A stretch of DNA of 64,000 bases, from positions 405,001-469,000 of the forward strand of contig JBBBDQ010000351.1 in NCBI GenBank assembly GCA_037127315.1. The letters are read 5' to 3'. The position numbers and the translations under genes are program-made. Source of the DNA: Ascarosepion bandense. Its lineage: Eukaryota > Mollusca > Cephalopoda > Sepiida > Sepiidae. Shown piece after piece: positions 41,963 through 52,389 of the stretch (positions within the stretch are counted from its first letter, which is position 1; each line of letters begins with the position of its first letter). The notes under the pieces were generated by a model. That model worked only from the letters and a program-made list of their open reading frames with translations. It did no database searches and was not told the origin of the DNA.

Positions 41963-42272
41963 TCAGTCAGTCAGTCAATTAAGTGCCATATGTGATACAC
42001 ACTAGGACGATCATGTCTCGAAATAATGTGGGATAATCTTCTGCCCAGAAGATTATCCCACAGTAGGTTGCCATTACTTTCTGCAGTGGATCAGTTGTTA
42101 GTCAAGGCTATAGAACCCAATCTGTTCTGTTATTTAACCCATAACTGGAGAAAAGAGATGGCTTAATACTTTTCCTAAAGGTATTTACATGTAAGTCAAT
42201 ACAAGGAATTCAACTGGAATTTGAAATTGGCTCCTGGATTTCTCATTCTAAGCCGATATCCACTGCAACACA
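41963..42272 (-). repeat. SINE with small internal inversion
   Basis: CAGTCAGTCAATTAAGTGCC start to CTAAGCCGATATCCACTGC. At 42024-42062 a perfect hairpin GTGGGATAATCTTCTG / CAGAAGATTATCCCAC replaces the usual single arm and removes the GACATGACTGACTGGG block. Confidence 0.9.
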
Positions 42273-42336
42273 AACACCTCTAGCAGCTTAGATTCTCTAA
42301 TTTTGTCAATCTTGAATTAAAAAAGGACCCATATAT

Positions 42337-42339
<3 letters not shown>

Positions 42340-42383
<44 letters not shown>
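42340..42383. repeat. (CA)n microsatellite
   Basis: About 42 bp of AC. Confidence 0.95.
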
Positions 42384-42386
<3 letters not shown>

Positions 42387-42649
42387 GAACCCATGAGAGA
42401 GAGAAAACAGACAGAAACAGGGAGGTGGGTGGAAGTACTAGCCTATGCAAAATTTTAGATGAAAAACTCAATATTGAAATTTTAAATTCAGCATTTATTC
42501 ATTTCAGCTAGAAACTATTGGAGAAAAAAAATTCTGAAAGGGAATAATTAAAAAAGACAAAAAAGAAATGAGTGGATCACTGAAGAGATTCTTGACCTGA
42601 TACAAAAGAGACAAAAAACAATGCCATGATATAGAACGTACTGTTTACA

Positions 42650-42775
42650 TAATTGTCCTCATCTTTGTTGCCATTTAATGTTTTGGTTGTTGTACACTCC
42701 GGCCTTCTTTAGGTGCTAGAAGTTTAGAACAGAACTCTTTATTACGACCACTGGGGTATATCATTCTCACTTCTT
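42650..42775 (+). repeat. Dispersed repeat family E fragment
   Basis: CCTCATCTTTGTTGCCATTT, TTTTGGTTGTTGTACACTC, TTTAGGTGCTAGAAGTTT, as at 15.1 kb. Confidence 0.6.
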
Positions 42776-42784
42776 GTGCGAAGC

Positions 42785-43254
42785 CTCTTTTGGTAGTCAT
42801 GAGAAATATAGACAAATATGGAATGGAATACAATAAAATATACAAGGAAGTAAGGAGAAAATGCAAACAGACTAATGAAAGATGGCTCACTGACAAATGT
42901 GCCAAAGTAGAGAGACTGAGAACGACAAATAATGGTGATATGCATACAAAAAATAAAGGAAATAACAGGACAAATGACCTGCTCATCAACAGAACCTACT
43001 GATGAACAGAACATGCAACAGAATTGTCCCAGAGATAAGACAAGAACAGTGTGGCTTTGTTAAAGATACTGGAACAAGGAATGCAATATTCATACTCAGA
43101 ATGTTATCTAAAAGAGCAATAGAAATTCAGAAGGAACTATATCTGTGCTTTACAGACTATGCAAAGGCATTTGACAAAGTATGGTACAAAGGCTTGATAA
43201 AGATGCTCAACAACCTCAACATTTTCAGAAAAGACGTTAGGATAATCAAGAATA
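42785..43254 (+). pseudogene. LINE B ORF2 fragment: linker and RT start
   Basis: Frame at 42790: YGMEYNKIYKEVRRKCKQTN then ERWLTDKCAKVERLRTTNNG (the linker between endonuclease and RT). After a gap, the frame at 43002 gives RIVPEIRQEQCGFVKDTGTR, NAIFILRMLSKRAIEIQKEL and YLCFTDYAKAFDKVWYKGLI (RT palm, catalytic Asp in FTDYAKAFD). Truncated at a SINE tail. Confidence 0.8.
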
Positions 43255-43395
43255 TTGGTTGGAAACCAGTCTACTGTAGAAAGTCGTGGCTACTTACTGC
43301 AGAAAAATCTTCTGACTAGTAAGTCATGTCTCTTTTGAGACATGACGGCCCAAGCATGTATCAGGTATGGCACTTAACTGACTGCCTGTCTGACT
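43254..43395 (+). repeat. SINE tail fused to LINE B fragment
   Basis: TTGGTTGGAAACCAGTCTAC through CATGTCTCTTTTGAGACATG to CACTTAACTGACTG. 5' truncated exactly where the LINE sequence stops, so the LINE and SINE share this junction. Confidence 0.88.
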
Positions 43396-44115
43396 CTAAT
43401 AATTTCTGTCAGAGAAATTGAATCTGGGTTGCTCTTTTTTCTCATACATGGCAATTTGTCCATGCACAAATAAACATAAACTCAAGCAAAATCAAGTCTT
43501 TTGAAATTCTCAGGCTGAAAAAAGATGAGTATGGTAGTAGGTAAAAAAAACACAGTCGTACATGGTGGTATTACATCCGATCGAATGACTATCTTGAACC
43601 TGACTGAACGAATGCTTTTCTTGAATGAGAACGAACAAATAGCAACCACGGCAGTTGCCAGCCAACTTGCTGCCAAATAACTCGGCATCCTCTTTTCATA
43701 GTCCTTGGTCATGTCTATTATGGTGCTGAAAGATGTGCCTAGCGAAAACATGTACACACAGCGCATGCTCATCACAAGTATAGAATATTGACCCTAACAG
43801 TTTAATTTATTAAGTAAGAATAAATGACAGATTTTTTATTCATTTTATAAATATTATATATTCCTAATTTTCTTTCTGATCTTCCATTTTTCAGGCAACT
43901 TCACTATTTCATCTGAGTGTTTTTATTTTTCAGTGCCCTTTTCAGTCATCCAGGAAATTGAATTTTTTTCCTCAAAATATTTCTGTAAATATTGAAAGAA
44001 ATGGTAATCAGAAACAGTATCTGGTAAATACAAGGAATAGAACTCCCAAGACAAAATCTAACCATTTTTGCCTGATCCCCCAAAGATGTGGCCTAGAGTT
44101 ATCTTGAGTATGGTA
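43395..44115. other. Unassigned
   Basis: No gene recognised. Sequence around 43530-43790 has more CpG and a 97-residue open minus frame, but no motif. Confidence 0.3.
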
Positions 44116-44119
44116 TATT

Positions 44120-44305
44120 TAATCAGTTAATGAAATGATACACACTTAGGCCATTTTATCTCTTTTGATTAATGACTGACTTTTTATAGCTGAGAGTGGG
44201 AGGAAAGTCATGGATACTTATCTTTCCCAAGGGTATTTGTGTGTAAGAAACAGTAACTAACCTGATTAGAATTCAAACTCTTCTTTGTGATTTCTCATTT
44301 CAAGA
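44120..44305 (-). repeat. SINE, degraded
   Basis: ATCAGTTAATGAAATGATACACAC start, TTAATGACTGACTTTT, CTTTCCCAAGGGTATTTGTG, TTAGAATTCAAACTC. The oldest-looking copy. Confidence 0.7.
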
Positions 44306-44487
44306 TGATTAATTAATTCTAGATAGATGGTCAGTTTTAGGTATGTCTCCTCAAAAAAAAAAAAAAAATGATACCTAAGGTTTAAAATCAATTTTTAAAA
44401 ATGAAAACTTTCTTGAAACTTTTATTTTATTTTTAAATTCAAGTTAATAGATTAAATTTAATATTTCCAAAAATCAAAATACTTTGT

Positions 44488-44820
44488 TTTTTTTTTTTTA
44501 TAATCATATCGCCTCAAGCAAGGCATTGTACTGCCACTGTTTTGCAGGGGATTACATAAAAGGAAAGTTATGAGAAAGAGTGACAGATTATAGGCGGGGG
44601 GTCTCAGGAAGTGGATAAGAGAAGGATGAGAATACTGATGCGAGTGGAGTGGACGGAGAAAGGAACATGAGAGAGAGGATGCAGGTTAGTGAGATAGGAG
44701 ATGACTATTGATTTTACATTTAAATTCTTGGAGATTGTAGCTGTCAGGGAAAACAAGTAAATGGAAGGGAATTCCACGGGTGGGAAGTGCGAGGAAAGAA
44801 GCTGCTAGAGTGTTGTATTT
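44488..44820 (-). pseudogene. LINE family A 3' fragment
   Basis: Poly-T then CATATCGCCTCAAGCAAGGC and CTGCCACTGTTTTGCAGGGG; in the other end ATTCTTGGAGATTGTAGCTG and AATTCCACGGGTGGGAAG, as at 3480-3560. 5' truncated. Confidence 0.75.
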
Positions 44821-45159
44821 CAAAAACTAATTTAAATTGATTAGAAGAAGTTTTTGTTAAAATAGCTGATTAGCATGTTTTTCTTAGTCATCTTTCCTTT
44901 CAATGTAATTCTCTTTATTAAAAAATCTTCCAAAAATAAAATACTTTTCTGAAACTTTATTCTGATCATCTGAGTTAAGGTATGATTAATTTGATTTGAA
45001 ATAAATATTATTTACTTTAAGTTTAAAATGTTGTAAAAATGCATTATTTAACCAGAGAATTTCATTCTTAAAACTTAGTGCAACTTTAGTCATGTGTATA
45101 TGTGAGATACAAAATAAAATAAATATTTGAGAACAGCAAAATATGGATTTATTTTGGGG

Positions 45160-45205
45160 TAGCCAACATTATAAGGTTTCGGTTGTTATAACCTTCATCA
45201 GGGCT
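45160..45205 (-). ncRNA. Hammerhead-like terminus, possibly Penelope-type
   Basis: Minus strand: CTGATGA, one extra A, stem GGTT/AACC with a six-base loop, GAAAC. The extra base next to the core and the unclear third stem make activity doubtful. About 1.2 kb left of a Penelope-like coding tail. Confidence 0.35.
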
Positions 45206-45554
45206 TATATTTACTATTGTGAAGTTTTTTTGCTGTTAGGGCCTATGAATAAATTTAGAAAGGTGATAAAAACTTAAAATTTTAAGGTTGTTTGAAAGAA
45301 TTGCAGTAAACTATGATGTCAGTCCCAAAATATTTATAACATTTTGTTATTTGAAAAAGTCATTGAGATGAAATTTAAATAGTTCGCTGATAGGTTTGTG
45401 TATTTTTGGTTTAGTTGTATGTTTTTCTAAATATTGCTGTAATTATTTATGTTTTGTTGATGTTTATGTTTTATATTAATTTAGATATATTTTAATTAAA
45501 TGTAGGGGTAGTATTATACGAGGTTTGGAATAGACTTAAAATATAGTAATAGTA

Positions 45555-45556
<2 letters not shown>

Positions 45557-45627
<71 letters not shown>

Positions 45628-45695
45628 AATAGTTGTTACAATGGTTTATAAAAGCATATAAACCATTGTAACAGCTATTACAATATAAAGCTCTA
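45557..45695. repeat. (GT)n(AT)n and a perfect hairpin
   Basis: About 30 bp GT and 36 bp AT, then TTGTAATAGTTGTTACAATG with its inverse CATTGTAACAGCTATTACAA (45624-45688), 65 bp in all. Related to 7765-7830. Confidence 0.85.
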
Positions 45696-45763
45696 CTTTG
45701 TATTGAGCACTCTTTAAATGCTTGAACAGTGGGTTTAAAATCTACGTGTTCTATCACTTTCTT

Positions 45764-45796
<33 letters not shown>

Positions 45797-45800
<4 letters not shown>

Positions 45801-46010
45801 ATCTGCAGACAGATCTGCCTTGCTGCATCACAGCTCATCAGCTCAGTCAGACTCCGATTGCTTCTAACCCAGGACTGAAACCCGACCAAAGTGGTGCCAG
45901 TTGGCGATTCCACCCCTGGGCCATAGGCGCATGGTAGAAAAAGGCAGACTTTTTAGCATGTATATTATCACTATACATGCCCAGAGTGCTCTAATTCATT
46001 AATGAATGAG

Positions 46011-46016
<6 letters not shown>
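45797..46016 (-). repeat. Hammerhead-bearing repeat, copy 3
   Basis: About 220 bp between two (AT)n tracts. Very similar to copy 1: AACCCAGGACTGAAACCCGA, GGCGATTCCACCCCTGGGCC, GTAGAAAAAGGCAGACTTTT, CTATACATGCCCAGAGTGCT. Confidence 0.8.
45801..45848 (-). ncRNA. Hammerhead ribozyme, decayed core
   Basis: Minus strand: CTGATGA intact, stem II GCTGT/GCAGC with loop GAT, then AAGGC where GAAAC is required, stem III AGATCT within a palindrome, GTC. Loss of the G12-A13-A14 run should inactivate it. Confidence 0.6.
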
Positions 46017-46054
<38 letters not shown>

Positions 46055-46064
46055 ATGCACTGTT

Positions 46065-46165
46065 CATTTGCTTACATTACCCCCAGTGTTCCCATGTGGT
46101 CACCCATCTAAGTACTCAAGCTGAGTCTATCATACTTAACTTTAGTGATTGAACGTGAACTAGTG
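46065..46165 (-). pseudogene. 5S rRNA-derived sequence
   Basis: Minus strand: CACGTTCAATCACTAAAGTT, AAGTATGATAGACTCAGC, TTGAGTACTTAGATGGGTGA, CCACATGGGAACACTGGG, then GTAAGC. This follows 5S rRNA from about base 25 to the 3' end. Flanked by (AT)n on the right side of the element; no SINE head attached. Confidence 0.6.
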
Positions 46166-46344
46166 TGTCCATCTTGATTTGACTAATCAAATCACCTGAT
46201 AAAACTGAAAAAATCAAAATCATAGTAGCATAATTGGCTGATCTTCTCTACCTAAATATCTAAATGCTCTATATGTTAAACATGTATTGAGCACTTTCTA
46301 TTACAACTGTTTACTGGTCTAATTTAAATCTTACACATAACTGT

Positions 46345-46347
46345 TCA

Positions 46348-46402
<55 letters not shown>
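46345..46402. repeat. (AT)n microsatellite
   Basis: About 55 bp of AT. Confidence 0.95.
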
Positions 46403-46404
<2 letters not shown>

Positions 46405-46405
<1 letters not shown>

Positions 46406-46581
46406 ACGTACCAGGCCACATACACAATTCCGTGAAATCATCGTCAAAAACACAACTATACTTAAACTCAAAAACAATAAACAAAAACTAAAAATATTTG
46501 AAGCCATATACATAAAACAGTTAAAATCTAACCTGAACAAAATTAACTGCAAAATATCCACAAACATTCTCAAATGCCTAT
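46405..46581 (+). pseudogene. Penelope-like element C-terminus (GIY-YIG-like)
   Basis: The + frame reads RTRPHTQFREIIVKNTTILK, LKNNKQKLKIFEAIYIKQLK, SNLNKINCKISTNILKCL and a stop at 46579-46581. The pattern of E-IYIKQLKSNLN matches the C-terminal GIY-YIG endonuclease module (conserved Glu in the I-EAIYI helix, KP-LN ending). The frame is open but truncated at its 5' side by (AT)n. Confidence 0.6.
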
Positions 46582-46980
46582 AATAGATAACAGAAGCGAT
46601 TGATTATCCCAATGGCTATCTGTACTTAATACTTCTCACCCCCACTCTCATGTGGTCATGTGAGACGTCACAAGCTGTAGTGTGATTTTTGCTTCCAGCA
46701 TGCATGCACATGCTTGCCAATCTTCCACATAAACAAAATAGATGACTACTACTATTGTTCATCCGTGAACAGCTCATTACAACCTACACAATTGTCATCT
46801 TTGATAATGGCTGATGTAAGCTGAAAGCTCAGAAAGGATAAAATAAAAATGTGCCAATATTGTGATTTTCTTTCCTCTTTCAATGATAATGCTATTAAGC
46901 TTATCAAACAATATGAAAAAAATTTACATAAAATAAATTGACAAAACTTGTCTTTATTATTTAATGAAACATGCATCAAT
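46582..46980 (+). repeat. Penelope-like 3' region
   Basis: Follows the stop. Carries TTTGATAATGGCTGATGTAA then GCTGAAAGC, later AATTGACAAAACTTGTCTTT and TTTAATGAAACATG, as in 5490-5600 and 9556-9720. This is the link that names those repeats. Confidence 0.5.
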
Positions 46981-46989
46981 ATATATATA

Positions 46990-47644
46990 TATATATATGA
47001 GTATATTAAAGTAGTGTGTGCCTTATTACTGTGAGGATACCAATAGGCAATATGATGTATGTGTGAAAATATTTATATATTCAGTAGCTTCTTCTGATAT
47101 ATACATATTAATAATGTCCATAATTTTTCAGTATTTATATGGTTTCTCCAAATGCAATGAACTAGGTGTTTCAATCCATTTTACTACTAATTGATCCATT
47201 AATCCTACTGGGATAAAAAATTCTGTTTTAACTAAAGTGAAAAAAAAATACCTCATTGTAAAGTGTAGCAAATCATGAAAGGGAAATAGTCAAGCAGAGA
47301 ATGCTAAAAAAAGTTTTTTTTTCTTATTTTCTTGATTTTTAGTTTTAAAGTTAAGGTCAATTATATTTATTTTTGTTGTATGTAAATTTGCAAAATGAAT
47401 AAGCTTTTTAGAAAATCTTTGTTATATTATTTTGTGTTGGGATCCAAAATTAAAAAAGTTAACTGAAATTAATAGATTTTGTAAATGAAAGATATATTGT
47501 ATTTGAAAGTAAAAGTTACATATGCATTTTTTTAGTAAAATAGTTCATGAATAGGTGTCTGTTTTTTTTTTTAATATTTTTATCAGTTAAATTTATGCCA
47601 TTATGAAAATTAAAGCAGTTGTTAAAAGCTGAAACTTTCTATTG

Positions 47645-47706
<62 letters not shown>

Positions 47707-48300
47707 CATTAAAAATAGAATTTTCAGAACTAAATAAATTTTTATTTTCTCTGCTGAATTTCCATAATGGTAAAAATTCTTAACTGAAAGCAGCTTTCAT
47801 TTGGAAAAATTTGGAAACTTTCTTCGTTTGTTAGAAGAAAGCTTTTGAAAGACTTACGAATCCGTCTTTTGTTATTCCCCTCATAATAATGAATGAAAAG
47901 GTGTGTCAGTTTCAGAAATAGGCCAACCTTAAAATTCTAAAGATTACAAATATGAATTTTGGAAATGATGGTAAAGAGTAAAAATGTTGAGCTCATGGAA
48001 AAGAAAATTTCAACTTGTTTCATTAGTTCAGCTTAATAATCATTCTGTAGCAAATACCAAGAAAAATGTTGTTCATTTATTTAAAAAAACAAATCTCCTT
48101 TTACAGTCTATGGGGATTGTAGATTTTGTAAGAAAAACATTAAATGAAAGAAAATACATTGCCTTGGTTTTGAAAAGAATTTTATTTTGCAAGGTGAGTT
48201 TCTGACAAGAAGCCAAACAGTCTCTTGGGATGAAATCACAGACTTCTTCTCTGGCATTTGAACCAAATCTGATCATGCACCTGATTGTTTTGTTGTTTAG
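46990..48300. other. Unassigned AT-rich stretch
   Basis: Apart from the microsatellites, no gene or repeat recognised. Confidence 0.3.
47644..47702. repeat. (CA)n(AT)n microsatellite
   Basis: About 22 bp CA then 36 bp AT. Confidence 0.95.
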
Positions 48301-48304
48301 ACAT

Positions 48305-49195
48305 TGCACAGATTTTCCTCTTTCCTTATGTTTCTTCTTCTTTCTTTTTCACACTAAAGTTTCTTCACTTCCTTTTTCCCCCTACATTTTCTCCTCTTTC
48401 TATTTCCACTTATATTTTCTCCCCCTCCCTTTCCCAAACATTTTCTTTACTTCTTCTTTCCACCTACATTTTCTTCTCTTTCTATTTCCACTTATATTTT
48501 CTCCTCTTCCCTTTCCCAAACATTTTCTTTACTTCCTCTTTCCATCTACATTTTCTTCTCTTTCTGTTTCCACTCATATTTTCTCCTCTTCCCTTTCCCC
48601 TACATTTTCTCCACTTCCTCTTTACACCCACATTTTCTCCTCTTTCTATTTCCACCCATGTTTTCTCCTCTTTCCTTTCCCCTACATTTTCTCCACTTCC
48701 TTTTTCCCTTCCTACATTTCTGATGTTCCCCTTTCCACCCACATTTTCTCCTCTTCCTTCTTCCCCACTACATTTTCTCTTCGTCCACCTTCCACACACA
48801 TTTTCTTCTCTTCTCCTTTCCACCCACACTTTATCCTCTTCCACCTTATTCCACATTTTCCTCCTTTCTCCATTTTCTCCTCTTCCTCTTCCCTCAAAGT
48901 TTTCCCCTCATCCTTGATGCTTTTTCATCCTCCCCTTTCTTTAATGTTTTCTCCCCTTCCTCCTTTTACCAACTTTTTCTCCTGTGCCTTCTTTCCCCAC
49001 GTCTTCCTCACTTCTGGCTTCCCTAATATTTTCTCCTTTTTTTCACCAAGCTTTTTTCAATTCTTCTCTCCACAATGTATGTTTTATCTTCCTTCTCCTT
49101 CTCCTCCTGTGTTTCTTCTTATACTTGCAACTCCTACATTTTATCCTTTTCCTCCTCCTCTCTCCAGCAACTGCTATTTACCATTTTTTTTAAAT
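48305..49195 (+). repeat. Polypyrimidine tract with tandem units
   Basis: About 890 bp almost lacking G on the + strand. Irregular 25-60 bp units built on CTACATTTTCTCC, CTTCCTCTTTCC and TCTTTCTATTTCCAC. Three + frames and several minus frames stay open (longest 325 residues, Phe/Ser/Pro-rich) because of composition alone. Confidence 0.92.
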
Positions 49196-49199
49196 TCCT

Positions 49200-50100
49200 G
49201 CACCTAACATTAAAATCTCTTTTTTTAGCTAACATTTATTCACTAAAGTGAGATCAAGCCCCCACCTCCCATGATTTTCATTATTTTGCCTTTTATTGGT
49301 CAAACATGAAGACCTTAAAGTCTGTTACAAATAATAGAAGCAAAGTTGCTTTTCATAATTTCAATTATTAACCCTGAAATACAATTTCTGCTTTCTGTAA
49401 ACTTGCCATCTTGATGAATTAAATATTTCAGAATGTGTTCCAGTGAAGAAATCTATGTCTATTGAAATCTAAACAATATGATTTTTAACTAAAGAATATA
49501 TATACACATACCTGTTAATCTATATATATATATATATATATAAAAGGCAATCTGTGAGTTTGTGTGTGACTGTTCCCTATGCATGCCTACATTTTTTAAG
49601 CAATGCCATTCAAACTTTCTAGGGACACATATCTACAGGGGAGCCAGGTCGACACATACTTTTTGAGTTTAAGTTCAGCAATTTTCCCTTTCGCACTTTT
49701 TGGCCAATGGACACGGTTGTTTACATTTGCTCCATAAAACATCTAAGATCTAAGATGGTTGCGAAATTGCATCACAGAAATCAAATCACATGTGTCAAAT
49801 GCAACTAAAATATTTTTTTATTAAAAAAAAATGAGCCTTTATATTTAATTTTTATTTTGACATTTTAAAAATTCATTTGGTTAACAAAAAAATGTGAAAA
49901 TTTTTCCCCGTAATTTTGAAACAAAAGAAATATTTAAAAAAAAAAGTGTTTTTTCAAACAAAAACAAAATATGCAAAAAAAAAAAAAAGTGCCAATGGTT
50001 AATTTAATTATTTAAGTGTTTTTTTTTTTCAAATTTAATATTTCATACTTCAGAAAATAAAATTTAAAAAAAAATAAAGCTTTTTTTCTCTCATTGGCAT
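49200..50100. other. Unassigned, with a possible family C edge
   Basis: 49530-49560 reads TATATATAAAAGGCAA then GTGAGTTTGTGTGTGACTG, resembling the outer end of family C at 62200. 49800-50080 is A/T homopolymer-rich. No gene. Confidence 0.4.
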
Positions 50101-50124
50101 CTTCTACTACTACTAAAATGTTCT

Positions 50125-50860
50125 GAGTTGCACAGGCAACGCCAGGCTATGATGCTAGTGTGTCTATAAATGCCAAAAGTCATGGGACTGATGCATAGTA
50201 TTTTATAAGACGACCATTTGCAGCAACTCAACATGGAATCAGTTTTACTTAGATGTAAAGACATTTTGATAACTTGACAGTTCTTTGGTATTTGTAGATG
50301 CATGATCTTGCATGAAAATAGACCTCTCCCTCATGTTCAATATTTGGTAAATATCATGGCCCCACAATTCGTCAGAAGTCTTCAGTGTGTTCCTCAAACC
50401 AATTCTGGGCATTCTTAGTCTAATGACACAGCACATTATCCTGTTGAAGTAACCAATTATTGTTGAAGTACATGGATTCCATGAATGGGTAGAAATGGTC
50501 ATTAAACAGTGCAACAAAAAGGTAGTTAAGGAAATGCTCAAGTGGTCCAGTAGACCCAACCTATACCATGTGAATATTTACAATGCCATAATGGAACTAG
50601 CAGACTGTATGGTGCCTTCTTGAATCACATGACCAGTGCCACTCCTGAATCCAACTGTCAGTCTCGAACAATTCATCAGACCACAGTACATGTTGTAAGT
50701 CCTCCAATGTCTAATTAGTGATATTCCAAGTTTATTTACGGTACTGTGGCCTGTGTTGTTGTGTACCTTGGTAGTTTCATTTGCTTCCAGATCCCAATAG
50801 AACCAAAGAATGTTAAACTGACTAACTTGATATACATTTGATATACATGTACCTACATGA
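50125..50860 (-). pseudogene. Tc1-like transposase relic
   Basis: Minus strand, mixed frames: TGHVIQEGTIQSASSIM, then LQQDNVLCH (second catalytic Asp in QDN), TKNAQNWFEEHTEDF near 50390-50420, the signature preceding the DDE third acid in Tc1-like proteins. Frame breaks are frequent. The left end carries a scrap of family C (TGGCGTTGC with CTAG). Confidence 0.6.
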
Positions 50861-50874
50861 TATATACTACTGGC

Positions 50875-51248
50875 CATAATTATTAGGCCACCCTAGATTT
50901 TTAAAAGAAATGATGTATTTCATACTATATTTAGTATTGCCAAATGAAAATAGATTCGTTCTTTTGTTATTATTACTTTGCAAAATTTTACAAGGCAAGG
51001 AAGCAAAGATGAACTCATCTGAATCACCCTAAGTTTTCTTCATTCTTTCATTGATGAAACTGCAACATAGGTAATTATTAGATATTTATAAATTCATTTG
51101 ATGCACATGTTATTGTGCAGTATTAACAAAAGAATCATTCTATTTTCATTTAGAGTTATTCCCTTGGCAATAAATATTAAAAAATAGTATGAAATACATC
51201 ATTTTTTTAAAACACTGGAGTGACCTAATAATTATGGCTGGTAGTGTA
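50875..51248. mobile_element. Tc1-type MITE, second copy
   Basis: TACTACTGGCCATAATTATTA at the left, TAATAATTATGGCTGGTAGT at the right, then GTA. The interior (about 50965-51160) appears near identical to 36855-37050, e.g. ATGAACTCATCTGAATCACC and CATTGATGAAACTGCAACAT. No ORF. Confidence 0.88.
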
Positions 51249-51429
51249 CATCTGATATTTTCTATATTAGATGCAAACTCTAACAATTCATGTTGACTTG
51301 CCACAAACAGCCTTGGCAGTATTTGTAATGATCCCTCAGATTTCAAAGCACAACTGATATAGATCAAAGTATTTCTATCATGAATGTATTGTAGTATTAA
51401 CTGCCATTATTATTTTTTTTAAATTTTAG

Positions 51430-51600
51430 TATTACCTACTGTTACTGGGACCCTAACAGGTGCTATCACTCTAGTTCAGTATGAATCTGGGGACCACGGC
51501 AATTAAGAGGTGGTTCCATGCTCCACAAAACCTCTAATCTTCTGATCGGAAGCCTTCCTGCCAGATTTAGTTTATCATCATACCCAGGACTTGATTGGCC
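51430..51600 (+). repeat. LINE B 3' region repeat, inverse orientation
   Basis: GGGACCCTAACAGGTGCTAT, CAATTAAGAGGTGGTTCCAT, CATACCCAGGACTTG match 13650-13830 and 34990-35190 reversed. Confidence 0.6.
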
Positions 51601-51654
51601 AAAAGAAGGTATTTTAACTTGTAGGTCCCTGGTTAGAGTTAAATTACAAATATC

Positions 51655-51660
51655 TATCTA

Positions 51661-51697
<37 letters not shown>

Positions 51698-51935
51698 AAA
51701 TATGGGTGGAATAATATTCCTTGTCCAAAGAAACACTATTTTTAAAAAAGTGCTCAATACAAAGTAGAACTAATAATATTTATTCAGAAATTATAACATG
51801 GATATGTTACAATATTACTACAAAAGTAGCTATTTTGTTTTGACACTTCTTGTGTCTTGTCAAATGATGTGGTTTATTTTAAATTGTTTATTTAAAAATA
51901 AACCACATCACTTGACAAGACACAAGAAGCGTCGA

Positions 51936-51970
<35 letters not shown>
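51655..51970. repeat. Palindromic repeat between (AT)n and (GT)n
   Basis: Inverted AACCACATCA-TTGACAAGAC and ACACAAGAAG (51843-51886 and 51900-51940). Each arm has TTGACAAGACACAAGAAG then TGTC/CGTC and GAAGC or AAAAC. 51740-51840 matches 11470-11580 in inverse. (AT)n at 51663-51697, (GT)n at 51939-51968. Confidence 0.75.
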
Positions 51971-51971
<1 letters not shown>

Positions 51972-52389
51972 ATATTTTTAAAATATAATTTTCTCTGTGA
52001 AATTTCAAAGTTTATGCAGTAGACCAAACAACATTTTAAATTTATGAAAGTAATAAATATCCTTACATTTTGCTTTTGGGGAAAAGATACAATAAAATAT
52101 ATTGAACATTGCAGAAATTAAAAAAATTGTGATAACAGAATTACTGTGAAAGCAAAATCTGAATAATAGTTGTACTAGGAATCAAAGTTTAAATTTCCAG
52201 ATTGCATAATGAAATATAATTAGAATGATAGTGTTGGGAAGAGATTGCCCACTTCAAAAATCAGCATTTGAAATCTTGTCTTTCATCAGGTAAATTTCTT
52301 CTCAGGTAAAATTGAGGTAAAAATTTCTTATTTGTTCAATTTACCTTTCCTTATTTACAGTGTTTATATTTGAACTATTGTTATCACAA

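Noticed and set aside
48230..49207. 325-residue open frame (+)
   Set aside because: Phe/Ser/Pro-rich translation of a polypyrimidine repeat; other frames are open too and there is no domain.
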